A stretch of DNA of 64,000 nucleotides from Clostridium_B lapidicellarium (GCF_041224415.1 NZ_JBGFFE010000002.1:271837-335836), one strand, 5' to 3'. Positions 1 through 8,543 are shown, counted from the first letter of the stretch. Notes: generated from the letters alone by a model not told the origin. Numbers and translations are program-made.

Positions 1-820
1 TTTCAATCAACATATCTATAAACTTATCTGATGTAACTGTATCTATATTGTATCTACTAACTGCAGTGGAAACTCCAAATAAAACTCCCCTTTCCCTTAA
101 AAGTTCCATTGCATGCATAACTCTCTTGAATACTCCCCTGCCTCTTCTCTCATCCGTTTCCCTTTCAAATCCCTCCAGGGAGAACATGGGAATCAAATTT
201 CCAAGTTTTTGTATTCTATCTGCCAGCTTTTCATCAAATAAAGTTCCGTTAGAAAATGGTGTGAACATGCAATCGTTATACTTTTCATATATATCAAGCA
301 TATAGTCATTTATGAAAGGTTCCCCTCCAAGAATTACAAAATAGTAAATTCCAAGGTCTCTAGCTTCTCCAATTATCCTATCTACTTCTTCTTTAGGTAT
401 GTCATCTTCCTTACTGTAACTCGAAGCATAACAGCCGGTGCACCTTAAATTACATCTCATTGACGGACTCATAAGAATTGCAAAAGGTGTCTTTATTCCG
501 GTTTCCTGAAATAATTTCCCCCTTTTGGGGACTCCATACCAAGCGGCATTTGCAAAAAAATTGGTAAAAAATTTATCTATACAATTTTTATTGGAATCCT
601 TAACAATACTAATAGCAAGATTATGGATTGCAGAGTTTGTTTTATACAACTCTTCAACTCTGACTACTTTAGCTAAACTCCCCTCGTCATTTTTTACCGT
701 CTTTTTTACTAATGTAAACAATTTACCAAGGCTTTCTTCTGGATCTTTGTCAAGCAGTTGTACACCGGCTTTAACCAATGCATCCTTAGCTGTCTTTTCC
801 AATATCGCAGTCACCTTCAT
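1..820 (-). CDS. Radical SAM protein, 3' end cut off by the window
   Basis: The gene is read leftwards from ATG at 820 and runs off the window edge, leaving about 273 residues. AGGAGGA lies five bases before the ATG. Residues 123-130 carry the radical SAM signature CNLRCTGC (Cys123, Cys127, Cys130), which binds the [4Fe-4S] cluster that cleaves S-adenosylmethionine. An ILGGEPF segment about 40 residues further on matches the usual SAM-contacting GGEP strand. About 110 residues precede the core and contain no motif I recognise. Its substrate is unknown. It lies 147 bp downstream of larC on the same strand but has its own good promoter, so linkage to larC is only positional. Confidence 0.85.
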   Translation of the reverse strand, partial: MKVTAILEKTAKDALVKAGVQLLDKDPEESLGKLFTLVKKTVKNDEGSLAKVVRVEELYKTNSAIHNLAISIVKDSNKNCIDKFFTNFFANAAWYGVPKRGKLFQETGIKTPFAILMSPSMRCNLRCTGCYASSYSKEDDIPKEEVDRIIGEARDLGIYYFVILGGEPFINDYMLDIYEKYNDCMFTPFSNGTLFDEKLADRIQKLGNLIPMFSLEGFERETDERRGRGVFKRVMHAMELLRERGVLFGVSTAVSRYNIDTVTSDKFIDMLIE

Positions 821-920
821 ACGGCACTCCTCCTAAATAATAATAACATAAGAAACGAATGCTTTGAAAACATTCATTTCTCTTTTAAATACATAGAATA
901 TACATTATTTATATACCATT

Positions 921-950
921 ATGATATAGTTTTCAATATGCATTTGTCAA
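921..950 (-). promoter_or_regulatory. Vegetative promoter of the radical SAM gene
   Basis: On the minus strand TTGACA (945-950) is followed after 18 bp by TATCAT (921-926). It lies about 100 bp upstream of the radical SAM start at 820 and 18 bp past the larC stop, so the radical SAM gene can be transcribed independently of larC. Confidence 0.55.
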
Positions 951-967
951 CATTCAATTATATTAAA

Positions 968-2149
968 TTAGGCCTTAGAATTCCCCTGTTTTAAAAGTTC
1001 AGCGGCGGCTTCTCTATATATTTCCTGTATGCTTACTTTGTTTTTAATTGCAAGCTTCTTGCAATCTTCATATTCAATTTTGCTCTTCACGTTTTTTCCT
1101 TTATAATAGGCATTTTTTATACTTACCTCTCCATATTTAGTGACAACCTTTGTAAAATCCCTATCTAAAACATCCCTCTGGACTCTATACTTTCTAAATC
1201 CCAAAGTGGTGGTTTGAGTTAAAATAATGTCTTTTATATTTTCCTCCACTTCAACCTTACACAACACAGTAAGTTTTACCGCAGGCCTTCCTTTTTTCAT
1301 AATTATAGGAGTCAAGTATACATCCGAAGCCCCACTCTTCAATAAAGCATCTATTACATATTGATAAATCTCAGGGTTCATATCATCTATATTACATTCT
1401 ATGACCTGCATGTCATCAATATCAGTCTCACCTAAAAAAACTCTCAGTACATCTGGAATCCTTTCATTGTTTCCGTGGCCTATACCATAACCTATCTTAT
1501 TTATCTTAAAGCTTTTATTTTCTGTATACTTTGAAGAGAGGTAAGTTAATATAGCGGCCCCCGTCGGTGTAGTCGCTTCAAACGGCACTTCAGATTTTAT
1601 AGGAATGTTTCTCAATATTTCTGCTGTAGCAGGTGCAGGCACCGGAAATACACCGTGTGCACATTTTACAAATCCACTGCCAACTTCCACTTTAGAAGCT
1701 TCTACTCTGTCTATTTTTAAATAATCAATACATATAGCAGCTCCCACAATATCAACTATGGAATCTACTGCCCCCACTTCATGAAAATGTATTTCATCCA
1801 TAGGCTTATTATGAACTTTAGCTTCCGCTTCTGCCACTTTTTTAAAAATTTCCAAGCTCATGTTCTTAACATTTGAACTCAAGCTGCTGGAATCTACTAT
1901 ATTCTCTATATCATTTAAATTTCTATTATGATGGGAATTATATTCTCGACTTTTTTTTAAAATCACATCCACTTTAGTTCCAGATATACCACTTTTTACA
2001 TCCTTAACTGCATGAATTTCATAACCCCCAACATCTAACTTCGACAGTTCCGACTTCAAGTATTCTTTATCTACCCCCAAATCTATCAGGGCTCCCAAAT
2101 TCATATCTCCACTTATTCCAGAAAAGCAATCATAATAAAGTATCTTCAT
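968..2149 (-). CDS. larC: LarC, nickel insertase for the nickel-pincer (lactate racemase) cofactor
   Basis: The 393-residue product begins MKILYYDCFSGISGDM and matches the LarC (DUF111) family from end to end. LarC is known to insert nickel, in a CTP-dependent reaction, into pyridinium-3,5-bisthiocarboxylic acid mononucleotide to make the nickel-pincer cofactor of lactate racemase and related enzymes. In some bacteria larC is split into two frames joined by ribosomal frameshifting; here it is one uninterrupted frame. GGGAG precedes the ATG. No larA, larB or larE is present in the window, so the client enzyme must be encoded elsewhere. The gene is divergent from the plus-strand glycosylase gene. 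Confidence 0.9.
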   Translation of the reverse strand: MKILYYDCFSGISGDMNLGALIDLGVDKEYLKSELSKLDVGGYEIHAVKDVKSGISGTKVDVILKKSREYNSHHNRNLNDIENIVDSSSLSSNVKNMSLEIFKKVAEAEAKVHNKPMDEIHFHEVGAVDSIVDIVGAAICIDYLKIDRVEASKVEVGSGFVKCAHGVFPVPAPATAEILRNIPIKSEVPFEATTPTGAAILTYLSSKYTENKSFKINKIGYGIGHGNNERIPDVLRVFLGETDIDDMQVIECNIDDMNPEIYQYVIDALLKSGASDVYLTPIIMKKGRPAVKLTVLCKVEVEENIKDIILTQTTTLGFRKYRVQRDVLDRDFTKVVTKYGEVSIKNAYYKGKNVKSKIEYEDCKKLAIKNKVSIQEIYREAAAELLKQGNSKA

Positions 2150-2235
2150 AATTTTTAATCTCCCGTAATATTTATCTAATATTGTGATGATCTAATTTTA
2201 CCATAAATACAAATAGTATATGTAATGTTTTTCAT

Positions 2236-2263
2236 TTGACAAAATAGTCATCTGGTATATAAT
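2236..2263 (+). promoter_or_regulatory. Promoter of the 3-methyladenine glycosylase gene
   Basis: TTGACA (2236-2241) and TATAAT (2258-2263) are both perfect consensus hexamers, 16 bp apart. Transcription should start near 2270. That argues against the upstream-most in-frame TTG at 2278 as the translation start and for GTG 2299 or TTG 2308. Confidence 0.75.
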
Positions 2264-2307
2264 CTAATATATATTTCTTGTATAATATAAAAAAGGTTGT
2301 GTTATTA

Positions 2308-2919
2308 TTGAAAAAATTGCGGCGGGATTTCTATTGCGGGGATACACTATCCGTAGCACAAAATCTCCTTGGCAAAACATTGGTCCATATTACAGAAGGT
2401 AAAAGGTTATCCGGGAAAATAGTTGAAACAGAGGCATATAAGGGTATTACAGACAAAGCTGCACATTCTTACGGAGGGAGACGCACCAAAAGAACCGAAA
2501 TCATGTATGGTCCCTGCGGATTCTCATATGTATATATGATATATGGAATGTACTATTGTTTCAATATAGTAACTCAAAAAAAAGGTGTACCCGAGGCAGT
2601 ACTAATACGGGCCGTCGAGCCTTTGGAAAATTTAAATGAAATATCCCTAAATAGATATGACAAATCATTTTCCTCCCTGAATAAAACCCAGATAAAAAAT
2701 TTAACCAATGGTCCCGGTAAATTATGCAAAGGTTTAGCCATAGGCAAAAGTGAAAACAAGCTGGATCTCTGCGGCGGCACCCTGTATCTAGTGGATGACA
2801 ATTCAAATGATTTCAGTATAAAAAATGCCAAACGGATAGGTATCAGTTATGCTCAGGAGGCAGCAGATTATCCGTGGAGATTTTACATAGAAAATAACAT
2901 CTACGTATCCGCTAAATAA
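2308..2919 (+). CDS. 3-methyladenine DNA glycosylase (AAG/MPG family)
   Basis: About 203 residues of the Mpg/AAG-type glycosylase family, which excises alkylated and deaminated purines in base excision repair. Family landmarks are the DTLxVAxNLLGK-like start, GKIVETEAY (the VETEAY motif carrying the catalytic Glu), YGPCGFSYVYMIYGMYYCFN and the NGPGKLCKGLAI stretch. The start is uncertain: the frame is open from TTG 2278, but TTG at 2308 gives the family-typical MKKLRRDFY N-terminus and an AAAAGG lies upstream of it. The coding strand opposes larC. The next gene follows after 24 bp, so the two probably form an operon. Confidence 0.88.
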   Translation: MKKLRRDFYCGDTLSVAQNLLGKTLVHITEGKRLSGKIVETEAYKGITDKAAHSYGGRRTKRTEIMYGPCGFSYVYMIYGMYYCFNIVTQKKGVPEAVLIRAVEPLENLNEISLNRYDKSFSSLNKTQIKNLTNGPGKLCKGLAIGKSENKLDLCGGTLYLVDDNSNDFSIKNAKRIGISYAQEAADYPWRFYIENNIYVSAK

Positions 2920-2943
2920 ATTTATGAAAGTAGCTATAATATC

Positions 2944-3207
2944 ATGAATTATGTATATATTTTAAAATGCAGAGATGGTACACTTTATACAGGATACACC
3001 AATAATCTAGGAAAAAGGTTAAAAGCTCACAACAGCAAAAAAGGGGCCAAGTATACCAAAGGCAGGACTCCCGTAAGACTTGTCTATTTCGAGAAATTCA
3101 CCTTGAAAAAAGAAGCCCTGCACAGAGAGTATATAATAAAAAAGATGAAACGCAAAAAAAAATTGGAATTGATCAACCCTGTTAAATCTAGGATGCACAG
3201 GGAATGA
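2944..3207 (+). CDS. GIY-YIG nuclease-domain protein (UPF0213/YhbQ type)
   Basis: An 87-residue single-domain GIY-YIG protein. MNYVYILKC gives the GIY-like strand, LYTGYTNNLGKRL is the YIG strand with the conserved Arg, and a family-typical KKGAKYTKGRTPVRLVYFE segment follows. Members of this small family are structure-specific nuclease-like proteins implicated in DNA repair or recombination, though the physiological substrate is unsettled. Its position 24 bp after a base-excision glycosylase gene supports a repair role but does not prove it. Confidence 0.85.
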   Translation: MNYVYILKCRDGTLYTGYTNNLGKRLKAHNSKKGAKYTKGRTPVRLVYFEKFTLKKEALHREYIIKKMKRKKKLELINPVKSRMHRE

Positions 3208-3228
3208 AGAAAATGAGAAGGAAATGTG

Positions 3229-3256
3229 AGGGGTCAGTATCAGTTACTAGACCCCT
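3229..3256. terminator. Hairpin between convergent genes
   Basis: AGGGGTC (3229-3235) pairs with GACCCCT (3250-3256), and an inner AGTA/TACT extends the stem past one bulged A. No run of T follows on either strand, so it is a weak or bidirectional terminator between the GIY-YIG gene and the convergent manC gene. Confidence 0.45.
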
Positions 3257-3283
3257 TCCATGAATAAAGATTTAAAATCAATC

Positions 3284-4351
3284 TTACAGATATTTTTTAA
3301 AATTACTCTTATCTTTTAACCTATCCACCAAATACTTTAACTCCTGATCTTTATTCCTATCCATGATTAAAAGTACATCTTTGCAGTTTATAACAATCAG
3401 GTTTTTAACACCAAACATTATTATAAGTTTGTCATTTCCAAATACAGTACAATTTTCACTGGATTGCAGTACCGCATTCCCCTTTATATTATTTCCATCA
3501 AAGTTTTTAAAAAGCCTTCCCAATGCAGTAAAGGTTCCTATATCATCCCAAAAGAAATCACATTTAATAACATAGGCTTTCCTTGTTTTTTGCATAATTC
3601 CAAAGTCCACCGATATGCCATCTATAATTTTATATTGTTCTTTAACAACTTCCTCTTCCCGATCTGTATCCAAACTCTGATACATAGACAGCATACATTT
3701 ATACATTTTGGGAAGGTATTTTTGCATTTCTCTCAAAAAAACATCTGCCCTCCATACAAATATTCCACTATTCCAAAGATATGTGCCTTTTAATATTAAA
3801 TCCTTGGTCACTTCTATATTGGGCTTTTCCAAAAATCTTTCTACTTTAAAAGTAGCGCTGGCCGATTTGATTTTTTCCCCCATTTCTATATAACCATACC
3901 CAGTTTCAGGTCTAACAGGTTTAATTCCCATAGTAATCAAACCTCTTTTCCTTTCTGCAATTTGTACGGCTTGAGAAATGGTATCTAAAAATAATTTTTC
4001 ATTTTCTATATAATGATCTGAAGGTAAAATTATCATGGTAGCATCAGGATCTTTTTTTAATAATTTTACTGCAGAAAATCCGATACAGGTGGCAGTTTCC
4101 TTATTCTCCGGTTCTGCAAATATATTCTGCTTATTTATATCTAAGAGTTCTTCCTGTACTTTACTTATATACTCTTTATTCGTAACCACATATATATTTT
4201 TTCTATCAACTAGAGGTATAATTCTATCTACAGTATTTTGCAAAAAACTTTTACCATTTATAATTTTTAGAAATTGTTTGGGATTTTTGGCCCTGGATAA
4301 TGGAAATAATCTTGTTCCTTTACCTCCTGCAAGAATTAGCGCATATAACAA
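3284..4351 (-). CDS. manC: Mannose-1-phosphate guanylyltransferase
   Basis: A nucleotidyltransferase of about 355 residues that makes GDP-mannose from GTP and mannose-1-phosphate for surface glycans. The signature ALILAGGKGTRLFPLSR is at the N-terminus, FLEKP sits near residue 170, and WNSGIFVW and the DFG-containing C-terminal half are also family-typical. The frame is open from 4381, but TTG at 4351 is the likely start: GGAG lies eight bases before it and the family begins just before the ALILAGG motif. The C-terminal isomerase domain of longer bifunctional ManC/AlgA proteins is absent. It has no obvious glycan-operon neighbours here. Confidence 0.88.
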   Translation of the reverse strand: MLYALILAGGKGTRLFPLSRAKNPKQFLKIINGKSFLQNTVDRIIPLVDRKNIYVVTNKEYISKVQEELLDINKQNIFAEPENKETATCIGFSAVKLLKKDPDATMIILPSDHYIENEKLFLDTISQAVQIAERKRGLITMGIKPVRPETGYGYIEMGEKIKSASATFKVERFLEKPNIEVTKDLILKGTYLWNSGIFVWRADVFLREMQKYLPKMYKCMLSMYQSLDTDREEEVVKEQYKIIDGISVDFGIMQKTRKAYVIKCDFFWDDIGTFTALGRLFKNFDGNNIKGNAVLQSSENCTVFGNDKLIIMFGVKNLIVINCKDVLLIMDRNKDQELKYLVDRLKDKSNFKKYL

Positions 4352-4445
4352 TAACTTCACTCCAAATATAATGCTAATCATGTTTTATAATATGTGTAAA
4401 CCATTATAAACGTGAAACAGATTAACCATGCGGACAACTCTATGT

Positions 4446-4483
4446 TAAAAAAACCTCGTCTTCCATTTACATGGGAACGAGGT
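4446..4483 (-). terminator. Intrinsic terminator of the prd locus
   Basis: On the minus strand ACCTCGT and ACGAGGT form the base of an interrupted stem (with CCCAT/ATGG inside), followed by seven consecutive T. It lies 25 bp after the TauE/SafE stop, marking the end of the proline reductase transcription unit before manC. Confidence 0.85.
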
Positions 4484-4507
4484 CATATACAATACTAATT
4501 ATGAGAT

Positions 4508-5389
4508 CTATGCTTCCGCACTTTCTTTTTTATGTTTTGACGCAGATCTAAACATAGCTACAGATGTATAAACTAAAACAGCAATTACAACCCATTTCAA
4601 AATATTCAAAGGTAGTGACTTAACTATATATGCCGCTATCAATACACCTACAACACCAAATATGGTTATAGCCAGAGAAGCCTTCCGGTCATAGGAATCT
4701 TCTTTTATAAATTTAACTGAAGCAGCCGGCATCAAAAATGCACAGGAACCCATCATTATGGGAAAAGCTACTTTAGGGCTCATCCCAAGTGCAAACACCA
4801 ATGCCATACAAGGTGCATAAAGCCCTATTCCAAGTGTCATAAGAGCTCCCAATAAGAAATTGGCTATTACAGCAATTACAAGCTTCCCTCCTGTAAGTCC
4901 TATTGCAGTTCCACCTACTGGCATAAGATTTACCTGACCTGCAAACATCACAAATGCCACTACAATCAGCGCAGCGCCCATTCCCAGTTCTACTTTTCTC
5001 TCGTCCAGTTTGGAAACTATTCCCGCACCTATTACAGCACCAATAGTTGCTGAAATCAACATAGCAAACAATGTTATAGGCTCTACTTTTATAACTGTTA
5101 TAAATATAAGTGCTTCAACAATTACAGGGATAGTACAGGATACATTCAAAGTACCGGGTAAAGTTCTGTCTTTTGTAAGGTTGAAAAACTTTAACAATGC
5201 TGTGCTGGTTGCAAAACTGCCTATTCCAAGAGTATCAAAAAAATTTGCTATAAATCCAACTCCACCTAGTGCAAAGAAATTTGTTTTTTCCAATTTTTTT
5301 TCTTTAACGGCTTTTGCATAATCTCTAAAAAATAAAAATGCAAAGTATACTACTAAAACAAGTAGTATACCAAAAACTATTTTTACCAC
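4508..5389 (-). CDS. TauE/SafE-family membrane transporter
   Basis: About 293 residues and roughly eight to nine hydrophobic segments of the TauE/SafE (sulfite/organosulfonate exporter) permease family. The internal repeat typical of the family is visible as two glycine-rich halves, GGVGFIANFFDTLGIGS and LGIGLYAPCMALVFALGMSP. GTG at 5389 is chosen because GAGGGGG lies seven bases upstream; the open frame from 5437 adds an unlikely soluble segment. It is the last gene before the strong terminator and follows prdF by 84 bp, so it is probably co-transcribed with the proline reductase genes. The substrate is unknown; a role in moving a substrate or product of proline fermentation is only an inference. 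Confidence 0.8.
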   Translation of the reverse strand: MVKIVFGILLVLVVYFAFLFFRDYAKAVKEKKLEKTNFFALGGVGFIANFFDTLGIGSFATSTALLKFFNLTKDRTLPGTLNVSCTIPVIVEALIFITVIKVEPITLFAMLISATIGAVIGAGIVSKLDERKVELGMGAALIVVAFVMFAGQVNLMPVGGTAIGLTGGKLVIAVIANFLLGALMTLGIGLYAPCMALVFALGMSPKVAFPIMMGSCAFLMPAASVKFIKEDSYDRKASLAITIFGVVGVLIAAYIVKSLPLNILKWVVIAVLVYTSVAMFRSASKHKKESAEA

Positions 5390-5473
5390 TGAAAGACCCC
5401 CTCTATTTTTTTCCTTATAATTATAAATATTTTGCAAAAATCAATACAGTACTAAATTCATATATTTTTTAGT

Positions 5474-6481
5474 TTATTTCAGAATAAACCCATACTTAAC
5501 TGGATCATCAGGATCTATGAAGAACTGACTATGACCTGTTATATAAGCAGAACCTGTTATTTGAGGAATAACTGCATCATAATCCCCCACTTTAGTTGTT
5601 CCAAGTATTTTACCTTTAAATTTCGTATTTATAATACTCTCATACACAAAATCCTCATTTACGTTGAGTTCTCCTCTTGCATAAAGGGTAGCCATCTTTG
5701 CACTTGTCCCTGTTCCACAAGGTGATCTATCCAACTGTCCTTGTCCGAATATAACTGCATTTTGATAATTAGCATCTTTGCTTTTCGCCGGTCCCCATAT
5801 TTCGCACAAATCCACCGTCTTTATATGAGAAAGTGTGGGGTGCTGTATTTCTACCTGTTCATTTACTGCTTTTATTATTTTCATTCCTATCTCTACCAGT
5901 TTCTGGGCATTCTTGGTTTCTATTTCTATTCCCAAACTTTCCGCTTTGACTATAGCAAAAAAACTTCCTCCAAATGATATATCCATTGGAACTTTCCCTA
6001 TGCCAGGTACTTCAATTTTTACATCCTTTTTGTACAAAAATGCCGGTACATTGATTATAGAAACTTCTTTTGCACTTCCATTTTGAACTTTTACAGAAGC
6101 CTGTATAAGTCCCGCAGGAGCCTCTAAAGTAAGTTTTGTAACCGGTTCAACAGGCTTTACCATACCCGTCTCCACTGCCACTGTAGATGCACCTATAGAA
6201 CCATGTCCGCACATATTTAGATACCCGCCGCCATCCATAAATATTATTCCTATGTCAGCCTTATCCGTAGTGGGTTGTGTCAGTATAGAACCAAACATAT
6301 CGTTATGTCCTCTCGGTTCAAGCATTATAGCTGTTCTCAAATAATCCATGTGCTTTTCAAGGTAAGCCTTTTTTTCCGGCATCGTATTTCCGGGAATATT
6401 GGGTACTCCCCCTACAACAACTCTCGTGGGCTCACCCATAGTATGTGAGTCGATAGCAAATATAGTCTTTTCAATGTTCAT
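5474..6481 (-). CDS. prdF: Proline racemase
   Basis: A 335-residue, PLP-independent proline racemase that interconverts L- and D-proline and so supplies D-proline to the reductase. Both catalytic cysteines are visible: Cys91 in NMCGHGS and Cys255 in DRSPCGTGT. Each lies in its family motif, and the spacing fits the known clostridial enzyme. Retention of Cys255 rather than Thr argues against a trans-3-hydroxyproline dehydratase. The gene begins 2 bp after the prdE stop, so translation is probably coupled. It acts in the cytoplasm at the head of the Stickland proline pathway. Confidence 0.95.
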   Translation of the reverse strand: MNIEKTIFAIDSHTMGEPTRVVVGGVPNIPGNTMPEKKAYLEKHMDYLRTAIMLEPRGHNDMFGSILTQPTTDKADIGIIFMDGGGYLNMCGHGSIGASTVAVETGMVKPVEPVTKLTLEAPAGLIQASVKVQNGSAKEVSIINVPAFLYKKDVKIEVPGIGKVPMDISFGGSFFAIVKAESLGIEIETKNAQKLVEIGMKIIKAVNEQVEIQHPTLSHIKTVDLCEIWGPAKSKDANYQNAVIFGQGQLDRSPCGTGTSAKMATLYARGELNVNEDFVYESIINTKFKGKILGTTKVGDYDAVIPQITGSAYITGHSQFFIDPDDPVKYGFILK

Positions 6482-6483
6482 AA

Positions 6484-6954
6484 TTAATCCTCCCCATTTT
6501 TCATTTTTAATTTTAAAAAAGCCAAGGCTTTTTTAGCATCCAACTCCGTTACATTATTTTCCCCTACCACTTCAGTTTCAATGCCCTCTGGTGACTTATT
6601 AAAATCTACTATGGTATTCATATATTCATTGGTAACTACAAATTGAGCTTGAGTTCCCACAAAACTCATTCCAACTACAGGTATGTGCCTTTTACCAATT
6701 TCCTCTATAGCCGTGGCAAAATCTATATTACTGTTTCCCCAACCATCAATGGATATTATAGCTCCATCTGCCCTCATAGCTTCTACCCAAGCTCCCACCC
6801 TCTGGGCCACAAAAACTTTATCCTGATTTTCCTGAGGTGTTCCTGCAACAATGATTCCCAAAAGATCAACATCATCATCTTTCGACACCACATCTAGAAG
6901 AGGATCCCTAAAATGATGCAGTGTAGTCTCTTTTGTAGATGGTCCAATTCCCAT
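6484..6954 (-). CDS. prdE: Proline reductase-associated protein PrdE (PrdA C-terminal-part paralogue)
   Basis: The 156-residue product aligns along its length with PrdA residues from about 407 to 567. For example, GIGPSTKE matches IGPASKE, SIDGWGNSNIDFA matches TTEGFGNNHIDFA, and EEIGKRHIPVV matches EQIGKRGIPCV. Its Met1 sits almost exactly where PrdA has the cysteine that is processed to a pyruvoyl group, and PrdE lacks that cysteine. It is therefore the free-standing counterpart of the smaller PrdA cleavage product. It follows prdD by 12 bp and carries AGAGGTGAT as ribosome-binding site. Its exact role in the reductase is not established. Confidence 0.88.
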   Translation of the reverse strand: MGIGPSTKETTLHHFRDPLLDVVSKDDDVDLLGIIVAGTPQENQDKVFVAQRVGAWVEAMRADGAIISIDGWGNSNIDFATAIEEIGKRHIPVVGMSFVGTQAQFVVTNEYMNTIVDFNKSPEGIETEVVGENNVTELDAKKALAFLKLKMKNGED

Positions 6955-6966
6955 TTTTTATCACCT

Positions 6967-7728
6967 CTAATTCATAGCTCTAAGTGCACCATCTCTATAC
7001 TCATTAGGGCTCAATATTATAGGTACATTCCCCATATCTATCACAGATCTGCATCCTATAAATCCACCCGGGCTTTTGCCGAGAACTCCCGTATCATACA
7101 TAGCTCCCTGTCCTGCCACTTGTTTTATTATAATAACTTTCTTCTTATTATACCTTATTTTATCAAAATATTCATGCTTTTCACTACATTCTTCACCATG
7201 CATTTTTTTCAAGCATTCTCTTATATTTTGAATTACTTTATCACAAACTTCATGGGCAGCCATAGGTCCCGGACGACTACTTCCTTTACCAGATCTCAAT
7301 GTGACATTTATATTTACAATTATATCATCTTCAGCAGGTGTGCCGGCTTTGCCAAAAACTACTTGATCCTTGAGTATTCCCTCGGAGGAACCAAATTCAG
7401 CAACTTGTATTCCATTTTCATCTACACCTGTCAACATAACACATATGCCTGTCAAAACATGTGTTATTCCTTCACCAATTCTGCCCAATACTTTAACAGC
7501 TACAGGTGAAAAATCCATTATAGAATTTATAAAGACATCTTTTTCATTGGGCTTAATTATATTTAAATCCACTTTCTTTATAAGATCTCTCTTTACATCT
7601 ACAATATCCATTATATTTTTTTTAATATATAAAGTATTGTTTTTTATAGAGGTTTCATCAGCAAATTCTACTTTGTCTATGGGAAAAGTCTTTATAACAA
7701 GTCTTCTCATTTTTTTCTCTTTATTCAT
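6967..7728 (-). CDS. prdD: Proline reductase-associated protein PrdD (PrdA core paralogue)
   Basis: About 253 residues aligning with the PrdA core from roughly residue 157 to 405. Shared landmarks are MLTGVDENGIQVAEFGSSEG, GPMAAHE and QVAGQGAMYD, and it ends at LSPNEYRDGALRAMN, matching LSPLEVADGGIHALT just before the PrdA processing cysteine. The stop falls right at that point, so prdD and prdE together look like a genetically split, unprocessed PrdA. The frame is open from GTG 7737; ATG 7728 has GGGTGAG four bases upstream and is preferred, although ATG 7710 is possible. A hairpin separates it from prdB. Confidence 0.88.
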   Translation of the reverse strand: MNKEKKMRRLVIKTFPIDKVEFADETSIKNNTLYIKKNIMDIVDVKRDLIKKVDLNIIKPNEKDVFINSIMDFSPVAVKVLGRIGEGITHVLTGICVMLTGVDENGIQVAEFGSSEGILKDQVVFGKAGTPAEDDIIVNINVTLRSGKGSSRPGPMAAHEVCDKVIQNIRECLKKMHGEECSEKHEYFDKIRYNKKKVIIIKQVAGQGAMYDTGVLGKSPGGFIGCRSVIDMGNVPIILSPNEYRDGALRAMN

Positions 7729-7758
7729 ATATCTCACCCTATTTTAAATTATTTTACA

Positions 7759-7788
7759 GCAATTACAAACTTTTAAGTTTGTAATTGC
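7759..7788 (-). terminator. Hairpin between prdB and prdD, possible attenuator
   Basis: A perfect 14-bp inverted repeat, GCAATTACAAACTT (7759-7772) and its complement (7775-7788), lies in the 89-bp prdB-prdD gap. On the minus strand it is followed by TGTAAAATAATTT, a poor U-tract. It would more likely reduce expression of prdDEF or protect the upstream mRNA end than stop transcription fully. Confidence 0.5.
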
Positions 7789-7817
7789 CATAAAAATTTA
7801 ATTCATACCTACCAATA

Positions 7818-8543
7818 TCAAACTTTTGCTACATACTCATAAGGAAGTGGCACTATCGTCCCCGGCGTAGTTATCTTAGTGAGTTGTGTGAGTGCATCCT
7901 TCACTATTCCTGTCTGCATCTCTACGTTATGAGGTTCACCTGCATTAGCTCCCATAGGTACTCTCGGAGCAACTGCCCTCGGAGTTCCTGTCTGTTTAAC
8001 CACAGGAGGCAGTGCTGCTATAATTATTGTAGGAATGCCTATTTTTTCTATTGCTCTCTGCACCAATACTGCAGAGCGGTGGCAAGTTCCTCATCCAGCA
8101 GTCATTATAACTCCATCGACATTTTCATCCTTCAATATTTTAGCTATAGTAGGACCTGTTTCCTCTCTGAACTTCTGCTGGTTTCCACCACCGCCCATAA
8201 ATCCTATATGGGTTGGAGCTATTGAACCAATAAAACCGGCTTTTACCAACTCTTTCAATCTATCCAGAGGGAACATACAATTTATATCTTTGTTAACATC
8301 TCCATTATCATATCCACCATGTGATACCATAAGATCATCAGTGCTGGTGTCACCTGGGATTTTTCTGAATGTAAAATCTCCTGCCAGATTAAACCTTTTG
8401 TCTGTCTTTAAATGTATTCCTGCTGCCGAAGCAATGGCAATTTTCATATCTTTAAGCTCTTTCTTTACAGGAGCCCATACTGGCGGAGGAGTTATAGGCA
8501 CAAATATTTCCGACTGCAGACCTTTAACAACCGTTAAATCCAT
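7818..8543 (-). CDS. prdB: D-proline reductase subunit PrdB, selenoprotein (in-frame UGA)
   Basis: This is the catalytic selenoprotein subunit of D-proline reductase, which with PrdA reductively opens D-proline to 5-aminovalerate. The frame runs from ATG 8543 to a TGA at 8091-8093 (codon 151) and continues in the same frame to the stop at 7818, giving 241 residues. The UGA falls in MTAG-U-GTCHRSA, a UxxC redox motif (Sec151, Cys154) that matches the known PrdB active site. A stem-loop immediately downstream fits a bacterial SECIS. A standard ORF call would break the gene into 150- and 82-residue pieces. The start codon overlaps the previous stop as TAATG, so translation is coupled. The Sec machinery (selA, selB, selC, selD) must be elsewhere. 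Confidence 0.96.
8053..8077 (-). promoter_or_regulatory. SECIS hairpin for the prdB UGA codon
   Basis: On the minus strand a perfect 7-bp stem CTCTGCA/TGCAGAG with a seven-base loop beginning GT (GTATTGG) starts 14 nt after the UGA at 8093-8091; outer GC pairs extend it. Position, size and a G-U at the loop start fit bacterial SECIS elements recognised by SelB. It lies inside the prdB coding sequence. Confidence 0.85.

Noticed and set aside
968..2149. Programmed frameshift in larC
   Set aside because: Known in some species, but here the gene is a single uninterrupted frame of family length.
8067..8093. prdB broken by a stop codon (pseudogene)
   Set aside because: The frame continues without shift after UGA, the UGTC motif is the known active site, and a SECIS-like hairpin follows at the right distance.
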